In this document: in pieces, positions 8,276-16,775 of the stretch
Layout: the number at the start of each line of letters is the position of its first letter
How positions within the stretch are numbered: position 1 is the stretch's first letter
Source of the DNA: Anaerolineaceae bacterium
GTDB lineage: Bacteria > Chloroflexota > Anaerolineae > Promineifilales > Promineifilaceae
Length of the DNA: 64,000 bases
Assembly: GCA_002699125.1 (NCBI GenBank)
Contig: PABI01000002.1
Location: forward strand, 45,779 to 109,778
Direction: 5' to 3'
Translations under genes and position numbers: made by a program
The notes under the pieces: generated by a model
Seen by the model: the letters and a program-made list of their open reading frames with translations, nothing else
What the model was told of the DNA's origin: nothing
The model's database searches: none

Positions 8276-9535
8276 ATGAACGTAATCGATGCCAAAAAGT
8301 TAAATTTGCCTGTCCCAGAAGAATTTTGCCTGCCCAATTATGCCGATGGGTCTATTGCCAATGTGCCGGCGACGGTTGCCCAGCTGCTGGGGGTGCGGCT
8401 GCGGGGGCTGCCTGCATTGCCAGAGTCGTTATGGCAGCCATTAGGCAAGGTGAAGCGGGTGGTACTGTTGACGCTGGACGGGTTTGGCTGGAATTTGTTT
8501 CAGGAACGGCAGGATTTGGTAACGGCCGTTGCCCACAAAGCCACTATCACCGGCCAGCTTACCTCTATTTTTCCTTCTACCACGGTGGCTGCGCTTAGCA
8601 GCTTGTGGACCGGTTCTGCCCCGGCGCAGCATGGGCTGGTGGGGCTGCGCATGTTCTTCCCTGAATTTGCTGTTTCCGCCGGAATGCTTGACTTTTCACC
8701 GCTGTTTTTCAAGGCGCGGGACGCCCTGGTGGATGCGGGACTTGATCCCAAAACCTTTTTGCAGCATCCGGGCGTGGGGGAACAGCTTGCCGCAAACAAG
8801 ATTCCCACATTTGCCTTTAAAGGGTACGAGATTGTTGATTCAGTTTTGAGCCAGATGCATGGACGGGGGGTAGCTGAATCGTTGGGGGCAATTACTTTTG
8901 CTGATATGCTGGTGCAAATGCGGGAACTGCTGGAAAAGCGTGCCGGAGAACAACTGTTTATCAACGCTTATTGGCCCACAATTGATTCGCTGAGCCATTA
9001 TCATACGTGGCAGGGAACGGCCGTTTCCGCCGAGGTTCGCGCCATCTTTTACCTGCTGCAAGCTGAATTTCTGGATGTCCTAACTGACGTCGCGCGGCAA
9101 GATACCGCCTTCTTCATTGTGGCCGATCATGGGCAGGCGTTGACGCCGGTTTCCCAGCAAATCTTCCTGTCCCAGCACCCGCAATTAGAGCAGATGTTGT
9201 TTATGCGGCCCACTGGCGAGCCAAGGGTCCTCTATCTGTACACCAAGCATGGCTGCCATCAATCTGCCATTGATTACATCAATACAAATTTAGGTGAGGC
9301 GATGACGGCCGTATCCACCCAAAGCGCATTACAGGCAGGTTTGTTCGGGCCACAACCATTTGCGGCCAACGTTGTCGACCGCCTGGGCGATGTTGTGGTA
9401 ATCATGCGCGGGGGGCATGCGCTGTTTAGCGAAGCTGAGCGGCCCAAGGCACACAAGATGATTGGACGGCATGGTGGCATGAGCCACGCCGAAATGCAGG
9501 TGCCCTGGCTGGGTTTTCGCCTGGACGGTTGGTAG
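8276..9535 (+). CDS. Alkaline-phosphatase superfamily protein (type I phosphodiesterase / nucleotide pyrophosphatase-like)
   Basis: This is a 419-residue metal-dependent phospho-transfer enzyme of the alkaline phosphatase fold. Visible motifs are an N-terminal metal-binding aspartate in LLTLDGFGWN, a candidate Ser/Thr nucleophile in FPSTTVAALSSLWTG (the usual TxPxxT position), a metal-binding IVADHGQ and a C-terminal GRHGGMSHAEMQVPW histidine segment. There is no clear signal peptide, so a cytoplasmic enzyme is likely. A TTG lies one codon upstream but ATG 8276 is preferred. The substrate cannot be assigned from sequence. Confidence 0.8.
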   Translation: MNVIDAKKLNLPVPEEFCLPNYADGSIANVPATVAQLLGVRLRGLPALPESLWQPLGKVKRVVLLTLDGFGWNLFQERQDLVTAVAHKATITGQLTSIFPSTTVAALSSLWTGSAPAQHGLVGLRMFFPEFAVSAGMLDFSPLFFKARDALVDAGLDPKTFLQHPGVGEQLAANKIPTFAFKGYEIVDSVLSQMHGRGVAESLGAITFADMLVQMRELLEKRAGEQLFINAYWPTIDSLSHYHTWQGTAVSAEVRAIFYLLQAEFLDVLTDVARQDTAFFIVADHGQALTPVSQQIFLSQHPQLEQMLFMRPTGEPRVLYLYTKHGCHQSAIDYINTNLGEAMTAVSTQSALQAGLFGPQPFAANVVDRLGDVVVIMRGGHALFSEAERPKAHKMIGRHGGMSHAEMQVPWLGFRLDGW

Positions 9536-9557
9536 ATGCAGGGCATAGTTGCTTTGC

Positions 9558-9586
9558 TTGACAGTAATCTACAGTTTAGATAGCAT
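9558..9586 (+). promoter_or_regulatory. Possible promoter for the phospholipid synthesis pair
   Basis: A perfect -35 TTGACA at 9558-9563 is followed after 17 bp by TAGCAT, a 4 of 6 match to the -10 consensus. The start codon of the next gene lies about 60 bp downstream. A second AT-rich run (TACAATATAAA) at 9602-9612 is an alternative -10. Confidence 0.4.
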
Positions 9587-9646
9587 CCGCTTGCTGTTAA
9601 ATACAATATAAAAAACGTCCGAAGCATAAGGACGATGTGAGCATCT

Positions 9647-10297
9647 ATGGATACCAAAACTGTTCCTACAATAAAAGAACGAAAAACATTAACTGATTTT
9701 ATGCGGGCGAATACCAAATTCATTATTGACCCCGTTGTCACGTATTTGGCGCGCTACCGCTTTTCACCCGATGGGCTGACTGTTGTTGGCATGCTGGCCC
9801 ATTTCTTATTCGCCTGGCTGATTGCTGGGGGACACATGACCTGGGCCGCGGTGGCGATATTCTTTATTGCCCCGTTGGATGCGTTTGATGGGGCGCTGGC
9901 CCGTAAATTGGGCCGCAAACAAGGGGGCTTTGGCGCCTTTCTGGACTCCACGCTGGACCGTCTGGCAGAGATTATTCTGTTTGGCGGTTTTATTTTGTTT
10001 TACATGCGCCAGGAAAATGCCGTGATGCTGGGCGTGGCCTATCTGGCCATTACCGGCTCAATCATGGTGAGCTATGCGCGTGCCAGGGCAGAAGCGCTAG
10101 GATACGACTGCAAAGTGGGCATCGCCAGCCGCGTAGAGCGCTATTTTGTGATGATTGGTCTGCTGCTTTTTAATTTGCCCGATGTGGCTTTGATTATTTT
10201 AGCAGCGGCTACCTACATCACCGTAGGGCAGCGCATGTACCACGTCTGGCTGCAAGCATACCATCCCACAGAAGAGGCACGGGCCAGCCATGAGTAA
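9647..10297 (+). CDS. CDP-alcohol phosphatidyltransferase family protein
   Basis: This is a membrane enzyme of 216 residues that transfers a phosphatidyl group from CDP-diacylglycerol to an alcohol. The family signature D-x2-D-G-x2-A-R-x8-G-x3-D-x3-D is complete, beginning at DAFDGALARKLG and ending at FLDSTLDR. About five to six membrane helices are predicted. The family includes phosphatidylglycerophosphate, inositol-phosphate and related synthases, and the acceptor cannot be named here. Its stop overlaps the start of lgt by 8 bp, so the two are co-translated. Confidence 0.88.
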   Translation: MDTKTVPTIKERKTLTDFMRANTKFIIDPVVTYLARYRFSPDGLTVVGMLAHFLFAWLIAGGHMTWAAVAIFFIAPLDAFDGALARKLGRKQGGFGAFLDSTLDRLAEIILFGGFILFYMRQENAVMLGVAYLAITGSIMVSYARARAEALGYDCKVGIASRVERYFVMIGLLLFNLPDVALIILAAATYITVGQRMYHVWLQAYHPTEEARASHE

Positions 10298-11501
10298 GGC
10301 AATCGATGCTGAACTGAAGCCGGTGCGTCGTCCCAAAATTGAGCTGTACTGGGTTATTATCGTGGTGTGGGCGGCGGCCCTGGCCGTGCTGTTTGGCTAT
10401 CATTTGTGGACCAACGAGATGCCCAGTCCAGAAGCATTTTCGCTGCTGGGCCTGCCCGTGTATTGGTACGGCATTTTGATTGTTGGCGGTATTAGCCTGG
10501 GGGCGTTTGTGGTGTCCCGGCTGGCCTGGGAACGATGGCGGCGTGCTTTTTTGGCTGTTGTGCCAGATGAATTGATGACGATGCCGGTAACGGCCGTTTC
10601 CCTCCCTGAATCCATCCAAACCAAGCTTAGCAAACAGGGTGTGCCAACCGTGGGCGAACTCCTGCTGCTGTGGGGCAGCGACCCGCGCAATCTGCGGCTT
10701 AAAGACGAAGAGCGAGATGAGCTTAAAACCGCTTTGGCTGAGCTGCCAAACGTTGATCCCGTCTGGCTGGAAGAGGCCCCCTGGCGCGTCTGGAATCCCG
10801 ATTTTGTCTGGAACGGCATCATTATCTGCCTGATTTTGGGGCTGATTGGGGCGCGCCTGTACCACGTGTTTACACCGTCACCCAGCATGGCGGCATTGGG
10901 CATCGAGTCGGCCCGCGATTACTTCCAAAATCCTCAACTGCTGTTTAATTTGCGCAACGGCGGGCTGGGCATTTATGGTGGCCTGGCCGGTGGGGCGCTT
11001 GGCTTATTTTACTTTACCTGGCGCAATCGGCTGCCGCTGCTGCCCTGGGCCGACATGGCTGCCGTGGGCGTGGCCCTGGGGCAGGCGTTTGGTCGCTGGG
11101 GCAACTTCATGAACCAAGAGTTGTACGGCCGTCCCACCGACGTCCCCTGGGCCATCTACATTGATCCGGTGCACCGATTGCAATCGTTTGCCGACTTCAG
11201 CTACTTTCATCCTGCCTTTTTGTACGAATCGCTCTGGAACTTCCTCACCTTTGGCCTGCTGATGTTGCTGTGGCGGCGGCGTGCGCGGGTGCGCTTGCTG
11301 GATGGGGAGATGACGGCCGTTTACCTCATCATGTATGCAATCGGCCGTACGCTGCTGGAAACGGTACGGTTGGACAGCCGTGTTGTGTCGCTAGGCAGTG
11401 TACAGCTGCCGCTGGCCTGGGCCACGCTGGTTTCCCTGTTGGTGGCTTTAAGTATGGTTTTGTGGATTGTGGTGCGGCGATGGCGGGTGAGAGCAAGCTG
11501 A
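10290..11501 (+). CDS. lgt: Prolipoprotein diacylglyceryl transferase with inserted helix-hairpin-helix-like domain
   Basis: Lgt attaches diacylglycerol from phosphatidylglycerol to the lipobox cysteine of prolipoproteins at the cytoplasmic membrane. Core motifs are LPVYWYGILIVGG, GGLGIYGGLAGG and the signature GRWGNFMNQELYGRPT, followed by HPAFLYESLWN. At 403 residues it is over 100 longer than typical Lgt. The excess is an N-terminal extension and a soluble insertion (about residues 90-168) between the first core helix and the NPDFVWNGIII helix. Residues 103-152 of the insertion (SIQTKLSKQGVPTVGEL then DELKTALAEL) look like the helix-hairpin-helix fold of the RNA polymerase alpha C-terminal domain. 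The core assignment is secure; the insertion is interpretation. Confidence 0.92.
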   Translation: MSKAIDAELKPVRRPKIELYWVIIVVWAAALAVLFGYHLWTNEMPSPEAFSLLGLPVYWYGILIVGGISLGAFVVSRLAWERWRRAFLAVVPDELMTMPVTAVSLPESIQTKLSKQGVPTVGELLLLWGSDPRNLRLKDEERDELKTALAELPNVDPVWLEEAPWRVWNPDFVWNGIIICLILGLIGARLYHVFTPSPSMAALGIESARDYFQNPQLLFNLRNGGLGIYGGLAGGALGLFYFTWRNRLPLLPWADMAAVGVALGQAFGRWGNFMNQELYGRPTDVPWAIYIDPVHRLQSFADFSYFHPAFLYESLWNFLTFGLLMLLWRRRARVRLLDGEMTAVYLIMYAIGRTLLETVRLDSRVVSLGSVQLPLAWATLVSLLVALSMVLWIVVRRWRVRAS

Positions 11502-11573
11502 TAAACCATGGGCCTTTCGCAGTTAAGGTAAAATCGCTTATACTTTTGGAAAAATGAAAGTGGTGGATGAGAG

Positions 11574-11813
11574 ATGAATAAACAAGCTTTGCTAGAACGA
11601 ATTACAGTTAGTTCCGATGTGATGGTAGGTAAACCTACGGTACGCGGAATGCGGATTACGGTGGAGCAGCTATTGAAAGCATTGGCTGCTGGTGTGACTG
11701 TGCCACAATTGCTTGAAGATTACCCTGAACTTACGCCCGAAGATATTCAGGCGGTGTTGTTATATGCTGCTGAACTGGTAGAAGAGATTACCGTCTTTGC
11801 TGTTTCTGATTGA
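11574..11813 (+). CDS. DUF433 family antitoxin
   Basis: This 79-residue protein is of the DUF433 family: ITVSSDVMVGKPTVRGMRITVEQLL followed by a helical segment LLEDYPELTPEDIQAVLLYA, a winged-helix-like DNA-binding fold. DUF433 genes commonly precede DUF5615 PIN-like genes as putative antitoxins. Here the stop overlaps the start of such a gene by 4 bp. Autoregulation of the pair is likely by family analogy, but no operator was recognised. Confidence 0.88.
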   Translation: MNKQALLERITVSSDVMVGKPTVRGMRITVEQLLKALAAGVTVPQLLEDYPELTPEDIQAVLLYAAELVEEITVFAVSD

Positions 11814-12166
11814 GTGCCGTTTTGAAATTTTTGGTGGATGTGGGAGTCGGCAAAATTGCGGAAGCGCAATTAATTCGTGATGGCTATGATGTGACGTCAG
11901 TGCGTGATCTTGATCCACGAATGAAGGATCGTGATATTTTGCAATTGGCTGTAGAGGAACAATTCGTTGTGATCACGATGGATAAAGATTTTGGCGAGCT
12001 TGTTTACCGAGAAGGGTTGTCTCACGTTGGAATTGTTCTGTTTCGCATGGAAGATGCAACTGGACATGAAAAAGCGGCCGTTTTGCATACGCTTTTGACA
12101 CAATATGCAGATAAAATTCAGGGTCACTTTTGTGTTTATCAGAATGGCAGGCTGCGGGTACGGTAG
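11810..12166 (+). CDS. DUF5615 PIN-like toxin
   Basis: This is a 118-residue PIN-like (Mut7-C-related) protein, the presumed RNase partner of the preceding DUF433 antitoxin. The acidic residues of the fold are visible in FLVDVGVGK near the N-terminus, VRDLDPRMKDRDIL and VVITMDKDFGEL. The start is TTG at 11810, overlapping the antitoxin stop; another TTG lies at 11822. The module sits immediately upstream of the DGR target gene and marks one edge of the accessory island. Confidence 0.85.
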   Translation: MSAVLKFLVDVGVGKIAEAQLIRDGYDVTSVRDLDPRMKDRDILQLAVEEQFVVITMDKDFGELVYREGLSHVGIVLFRMEDATGHEKAAVLHTLLTQYADKIQGHFCVYQNGRLRVR

Positions 12167-12292
12167 CTAGGACAGAATATTGAATGTATCAGAGACGGCC
12201 GTTTCCCACCGGAAGCAGCCGTTTTTCTTTTCTCCTGCAAAATCATCGCAAATCATTTATACTTCTGCCAACCAGCCAAACAGGAGAGAAAT

Positions 12293-15190
12293 ATGACGCA
12301 GTCGCCCCCGGAAAATCAGGACTTTCTCAGCAAAACGGTTGAAAACGTCAAAGATATGCCGCCCCCGCTGCGGTTTGGCATCGTCTTTTTTGCCTTGTTC
12401 CTCTTTGCTGTCTTGGGAAACGCAGTGGTGCCTGATGATTTTGTTCTACTCGTTTACCTTCTCTCCATAGGTGTTTTGTTTTTTTACCTCATTTGGGAAT
12501 ACCAGCAGCGCCTCCAGAAAAAGGACGAACTGGCTCACGAACTGCGCAAAACTGAGCTTGAATATGAAGACCGCAAAGACGAGCGCATTCACGAGCGCGA
12601 ACTTAAAAAAATTGAGACGCCTGCGCCTACATCACCACCTGCTAAAATAGTGCCGCCGGATGAGCTGCGCCTCGATTACCTGAACTGGGTGCGCACCCAG
12701 GTGAGCGAACTTTCCTTGCTGGGCGTAGACCCGGAAGCCACGCGCGACGAGCAGGAAGGCCGCCTGCACCTGGACCGCGTTTATACCGCGCTGCTCACCG
12801 CCGACGCCGAGGCAGCAAAGCCGCAGCAGATGGAGCTGTTTGGTCGAGGCGAAAAGCATCTCTCTGCTGTGGCACAACTTAACCAACACAACCGGCTGGT
12901 GCTGTTGGGTGACCCTGGCGGCGGCAAAAGCACCTTCGTTAACTTTGTGGCCATGTGCCTGGCTTTTGAAGGGCTGGGCGAAACAGAACGGGGTATTCAG
13001 TTGCTGACTGCACCGCTGCCGGATAACGAAGGGAAAGATGAGGAGGAGCGCCAGCCGTGGGATCACGGCGTGCTGCTGCCGCTGCGCGTCATCTTGCGTG
13101 ACTTTGCCGCCCGTGGGCTGCCCTCGCCAGACAAGCAGGCCAATGTGAATGATTTATGGGATTTTGTTGAGGCAGAGCTGGCGGCGGCAAACCTGGAACT
13201 TTGCGTTCCCTACTTGCAAGAACAGTTCATGGTCGGACAGGCCATTTTGCTGCTGGACGGCCTGGACGAGGTGCCGGAGGCCGACAAACGGCGCGCTCAA
13301 ATCAAGCAGGTGGTTGACGCCTTTGCCTACAAATACCGCAACAGCCGTATCGTAGTCACCAGCCGCACCTACGCCTACCAAAAGCAAGATTGGGAGCTGG
13401 ATGGCTTTAAAGATGGGCTGCTGCTGCCCTTTAGCGCCGGGCAAATTCACCGCTTTGTCGACAGCTGGTATGCCTACACGGCCTGGCGGCGGGAGATGGA
13501 ACCGGGACTGGCCCAATCGCGCGCCGATGCCCTGAAGCACGCCGTCTTTAACCAGCCCCGCCTGTACGAACTGGCCGAAAGGCCGCTGCTGCTGACGCTG
13601 ATGGCCAGCCTACACGCCTGGCGCATGGGCGAACTACCCGAAGACCGGCAAAAGCTGTATGAAGAAACCGTTGATTTGCTGCTGAACCGCTGGGAGCGGC
13701 GGCAGCGGGTGTGGGACGGACAAAAAGAGCGCGACATGCAGCCCAGCCTGGTGGAGTGGCTAAAAACAGACCGCAGCAAGGTGCGCGAACTGCTCAACCA
13801 TCTGGCCTATGAAGCCCACCGCGAACAAACAGACCAGACGCGTACCGCCGACGTGCCCAAACAAAAGCTAATGGATGGGTTGCTGGCGCTGAACCAGAAC
13901 CCGGACGCCCGCTTTATCCAGTTGGAAAATTATTTGCGTGACCGGGCCGGCCTGCTGGCGGAGCGTGCTGAGGGCGTTTACACCTTTCCTCACCGCACCT
14001 TTCAGGAATATTTGGCCGCCTGTTACTTTGTGCAGCAGGACCCGGCTTACCCGGAGTCGCTGGCAAAGCTGGCGCGGCATGAACCAAACAAATGGCGCGA
14101 GGTGCTGCTGCTGGCGGGAACCCAGGCCGGCCGCAACCAGGTTTGGTATTTGGTGGAAGCCCTGTGCCCACGTGCGCCGGTAGAAGGACGGCTGGAGGAC
14201 GAAGATTTGTGGGGAGCGCACCTGGCCGGGCAGGCGCTGGTGGAAACAATTGAGCCAGACGCACCCCTGAAAGAGCGCAACCAGGAAACGCTGCGGCAAA
14301 TTGTAGCCGGACTACTGGTTTGCCTGACAGACAAACGGCTGCCGCCGACGGAACGAGCCATTGCCGGGATGGTGCTGGGCACGCTGGGTGATCCGCGCTC
14401 GGACGTGGCTCGTGACGTGCCGGAGATGGTGGAAGTACCTGCCGGGCCGTTCTTAATGGGCAGCGATAAGGCGAAAGATAAAGATGCGTCTGATAATGAA
14501 ACGCCGCAGCATGAGGTGACCCTGCCCGCTTACAAGATGGGCAAATATCCGGTGACAAACGCACAGTTTGCCCGGTTTGTAGCGGATGGTGGGTATGAAA
14601 ATGAGGCTTACTGGACCAAAGCAGGCTGGGCGCAAAGAGAAAAACAGGGCTGGACGGAACCGCGCTACAGTGACACTCCGCGCTACAATCAGGCCAACCA
14701 GCCCGTGGTGGGGGTAAGCTGGTATGAAGCCGTGGCTTACTGCAACTGGCTAAAAGCCACCACCGGGCGTGACTTCCGGCTGCCGGATGAGGCGATTTGG
14801 GAAAAGGCGGCCCGGAGTACGGACGGCCGTATCTACCCCTGGGGCAATGAATGGCTTCCCGAAAATTTGAACAGCAGTGAATCCAACATCAACCGGCCGT
14901 CAGCCGTGGGTATCTTCCCGGATGGTAAATCACCTTACGAAGCATATGATATGTGTGGCAACGTGTGGGAATGGTGCAGCACGGTCTACGGCCAGAATTA
15001 TCCTTTCCAGATAGTGGTGTATGAACAGGAGATCGAAGGCAGTAACCCTCGACGCTTGCGCGGGGGCGCGTTCTTCTACGATCAGGGGCTCAGCCGCGCC
15101 GCGTTCCGGGGCTACCGCGGCATTCCCGATTACAGGGACGACGGCGTTGGGTTTCGGGTTGCCGAACATCTCTCCATTTCTGGCTCCTGA
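12293..15190 (+). CDS. DGR target protein: membrane-anchored NACHT NTPase with C-terminal FGE-type (C-type lectin fold) variable domain
   Basis: This 965-residue protein has an unusual layout. Two membrane helices (about residues 27-64) are followed by a charged coiled coil (about 65-110). A NACHT/STAND NTPase domain follows with Walker A GDPGGGKST at 206-214 and Walker B LLLDGLDEVPE at about 319-329. Next is a helical arm to about residue 705, then a formylglycine-generating-enzyme-like domain from about 711 (EMVEVPAGPFLMGSD) to the C-terminus. The last 40 residues are encoded by the variable repeat matching the template at 16840-16953, so this is the diversified protein of a retroelement. 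The FGE fold serves here as a ligand-binding scaffold rather than a sulfatase activator. By analogy with STAND proteins it should oligomerise on ligand sensing. A GGAGAG ribosome binding site supports the start. No catalytic effector domain is recognisable. Confidence 0.93.
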   Translation: MTQSPPENQDFLSKTVENVKDMPPPLRFGIVFFALFLFAVLGNAVVPDDFVLLVYLLSIGVLFFYLIWEYQQRLQKKDELAHELRKTELEYEDRKDERIHERELKKIETPAPTSPPAKIVPPDELRLDYLNWVRTQVSELSLLGVDPEATRDEQEGRLHLDRVYTALLTADAEAAKPQQMELFGRGEKHLSAVAQLNQHNRLVLLGDPGGGKSTFVNFVAMCLAFEGLGETERGIQLLTAPLPDNEGKDEEERQPWDHGVLLPLRVILRDFAARGLPSPDKQANVNDLWDFVEAELAAANLELCVPYLQEQFMVGQAILLLDGLDEVPEADKRRAQIKQVVDAFAYKYRNSRIVVTSRTYAYQKQDWELDGFKDGLLLPFSAGQIHRFVDSWYAYTAWRREMEPGLAQSRADALKHAVFNQPRLYELAERPLLLTLMASLHAWRMGELPEDRQKLYEETVDLLLNRWERRQRVWDGQKERDMQPSLVEWLKTDRSKVRELLNHLAYEAHREQTDQTRTADVPKQKLMDGLLALNQNPDARFIQLENYLRDRAGLLAERAEGVYTFPHRTFQEYLAACYFVQQDPAYPESLAKLARHEPNKWREVLLLAGTQAGRNQVWYLVEALCPRAPVEGRLEDEDLWGAHLAGQALVETIEPDAPLKERNQETLRQIVAGLLVCLTDKRLPPTERAIAGMVLGTLGDPRSDVARDVPEMVEVPAGPFLMGSDKAKDKDASDNETPQHEVTLPAYKMGKYPVTNAQFARFVADGGYENEAYWTKAGWAQREKQGWTEPRYSDTPRYNQANQPVVGVSWYEAVAYCNWLKATTGRDFRLPDEAIWEKAARSTDGRIYPWGNEWLPENLNSSESNINRPSAVGIFPDGKSPYEAYDMCGNVWEWCSTVYGQNYPFQIVVYEQEIEGSNPRRLRGGAFFYDQGLSRAAFRGYRGIPDYRDDGVGFRVAEHLSISGS
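15054..15167 (+). repeat. DGR variable repeat (VR) at the 3' end of the NACHT-FGE gene
   Basis: This 114-bp segment encodes residues 921-958 of the target. It is collinear without gaps with the template repeat at 16840-16953. I count 20 mismatches and all 20 fall on template adenines (11 A to G, 8 A to T, 1 A to C); no other template base differs. Fifteen codons are altered (residues 928-930, 932-933, 938, 940-944, 947, 949-951). The last 22 bp, ending GGGTTGCCGAAC, are identical and GC-rich, as expected for the initiation-of-mutagenic-homology site. Confidence 0.97.
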
Positions 15191-15276
15191 ATCCTGTCTT
15201 CTGTCTTCTGCTTTTTCTGTTTTCTAAAAATCTTTCCCTTTTATTACCTTGTCAGGTAAGATTGTGCCCATTAAAA

Positions 15277-15340
15277 ATCTCGGTGCCAATTGGCACCGAG
15301 ATCGCAAAAATTTTGTTGGGCAATTTTGTAAAATTGCCCA
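15277..15340. repeat. Two adjacent perfect inverted repeats between the variable repeat and the RT gene
   Basis: A perfect 26-bp palindrome centred on CCAATTGG occupies 15277-15302. An 11-bp inverted repeat TGGGCAATTTT/AAAATTGCCCA with a 2-base spacer occupies 15317-15327 and 15330-15340. Several DGRs carry a hairpin or cruciform downstream of VR that promotes target recognition; these are candidates, though about 110 bp from VR is further than in phage BPP-1. Transcription termination is the alternative role. Confidence 0.75.
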
Positions 15341-15358
15341 CAGCGTAGGGGTTGCTCG

Positions 15359-16432
15359 TTGAAAATATTTAAGAATCTCTACCCGCAAATTACCAGCTTT
15401 GCCAATCTGGACGATGCCTGGCACAAAGCCCGTAAAGGCAAGCGGCACAAACCCGCCGTCGCTGCTTTTGAATTTAATCTGGAGAACGAGCTGTTCCAAC
15501 TCCAACGGGAACTACAAGAAAAAGCATACGTCCCTGGTCCTTACCGCAATTTCTTTATCCAAGATAGCAAAAAGCGCAAAATCAGCGCCGCCCCTTTTCG
15601 CGACCGCGTCGTCCACCATGCCTTGTGCAACGTCCTGGAGCCGCTCTACGAACCCAAATTCATCTTCGACACCTACGCTAACCGCAAAGGCAAAGGCAAA
15701 GGCACCCATCGCGCCCTGGATCGGGCGCAATCTTTTCTGCGTCGCTACCCCTACGTTCTTAAATGCGACATCGAAACCTTCTTTCCGGCCATCGACCACG
15801 CCATTTTGCGGCAGATTTTGTTTCGCCATGTTGCCTGCCCGAACACGCGCTGGCTCATCAACCAGATCATTATCGGCGGTGAAGGCATTCTGGCAGACCA
15901 ATATCGCCAGCGCTACTTTTCTGGCGACGATCTGTTTGCTGTTACCCGCCCACGCGGTCTGCCCATCGGCAACCAGACATCCCAATTTTGGGCCAACGTC
16001 TACCTCAACCCCCTGGATCATTTCATCAAGCGCGAGTTAAAGTGTGCCGCTTACGTGCGCTACGTCGATGACTTTTTGCTTTTTCATCACGATAAGACTG
16101 TGCTGCATCGTTGGCGGATCACCATCGAGGATTTTTTGGCTTCGCTGCGGCTAACCATTCATCCTGAAAAAAGCGTCGTGTTCCCGGTAAAAAACGGTTT
16201 GCCGTTTTTAGGCTTTCAGCTTTTTGCCACTCACCGGCGGCTGATGCAGCGTAACGTGCGCGCCTTTTTGCGCCGGTTCCGCCGGCAGCGGCGGGCCATT
16301 CGCCGCGGCGACTCAACCTTTGCCGAGATCAAGCCGTCCCTAACCAGTTGGAACGCCCATGCTGCCCACGGCAATACCTGGCGGCTCCGTTCCAGGCTGT
16401 TCTGGCAGCGTCCCATTCCCGCCCATGAGTGA
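15359..16432 (+). CDS. DGR reverse transcriptase
   Basis: This is a 357-residue reverse transcriptase that copies the template RNA into adenine-mutagenised cDNA for transfer into VR. RT motifs are in order: KCDIETFFPAIDH (motif 3 with the first catalytic Asp), LPIGNQTSQFWANVYL at about 201-216, YVDD at 235-238, and HPEKSVVF and LPFLGFQL beyond. The IGNQTSQ form (G-x3-S-Q) is diagnostic of DGR enzymes; retrons and group II introns have a Q-G-x3-S-P form. No maturase or endonuclease domain is present. The start is TTG at 15359. The gene contains no ACGGCCGT motif, unlike most neighbours. Confidence 0.95.
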   Translation: MKIFKNLYPQITSFANLDDAWHKARKGKRHKPAVAAFEFNLENELFQLQRELQEKAYVPGPYRNFFIQDSKKRKISAAPFRDRVVHHALCNVLEPLYEPKFIFDTYANRKGKGKGTHRALDRAQSFLRRYPYVLKCDIETFFPAIDHAILRQILFRHVACPNTRWLINQIIIGGEGILADQYRQRYFSGDDLFAVTRPRGLPIGNQTSQFWANVYLNPLDHFIKRELKCAAYVRYVDDFLLFHHDKTVLHRWRITIEDFLASLRLTIHPEKSVVFPVKNGLPFLGFQLFATHRRLMQRNVRAFLRRFRRQRRAIRRGDSTFAEIKPSLTSWNAHAAHGNTWRLRSRLFWQRPIPAHE

Positions 16433-16775
16433 ATCACCCATCTTTGCCAAACTGTACGACCTGCTGCGCTGGCTGCTGCCGGCCACAACAAAATATTCGC
16501 GTGAGTATCGGTTTGGTTTGGCACTTCCCACGCAAGAAAACGCTTTTTTGTTACAAAGACATCTGGTATCTGCGGCCAAACTACAAGATGCGCGTGACAG
16601 TTCAGACCATTTGCAGCAGGCAGAGATTGAATTGACGTTGCTTCGTTACAAAGTACGGCTGGCTCGCGACCTTGAATTACTGCGACCCGGCAGCTACGAA
16701 CACGCCAGCCGCCTCATAGATGAAATTGGCCGATTATTGGGCGGTTGGATGAAAAAACAAGGTATTGTCAGCTAG
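16425..16775 (+). CDS. avd: DGR accessory variability determinant (Avd)
   Basis: Avd is a small basic four-helix-bundle protein that forms a pentameric barrel, binds the DGR reverse transcriptase and template RNA, and is needed for mutagenic cDNA synthesis. This 116-residue protein has the family pattern: LYDLLRWLLP, a Lys/Arg-rich YSREYRFGLAL, then LLRYKVRLARDLELL and the C-terminal IDEIGRLLGGWMKKQ. ATG 16425 is chosen because the family similarity begins there. It overlaps the RT stop by 8 bp, so the two are translationally coupled. Confidence 0.93.
   Translation: MSESPIFAKLYDLLRWLLPATTKYSREYRFGLALPTQENAFLLQRHLVSAAKLQDARDSSDHLQQAEIELTLLRYKVRLARDLELLRPGSYEHASRLIDEIGRLLGGWMKKQGIVS

Noticed and set aside
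14428..15190. Active formylglycine-generating (sulfatase-activating) enzyme
   Set aside because: The domain is fused to a NACHT protein and its C-terminus is diversified by a DGR; no sulfatase gene is nearby. It is used as a binding scaffold.
15359..16432. Retron or group II intron reverse transcriptase
   Set aside because: The G-x3-S-Q motif, the adjacent Avd and the VR/TR pair identify a DGR. No maturase domain, intron ends or msr/msd structure are present.
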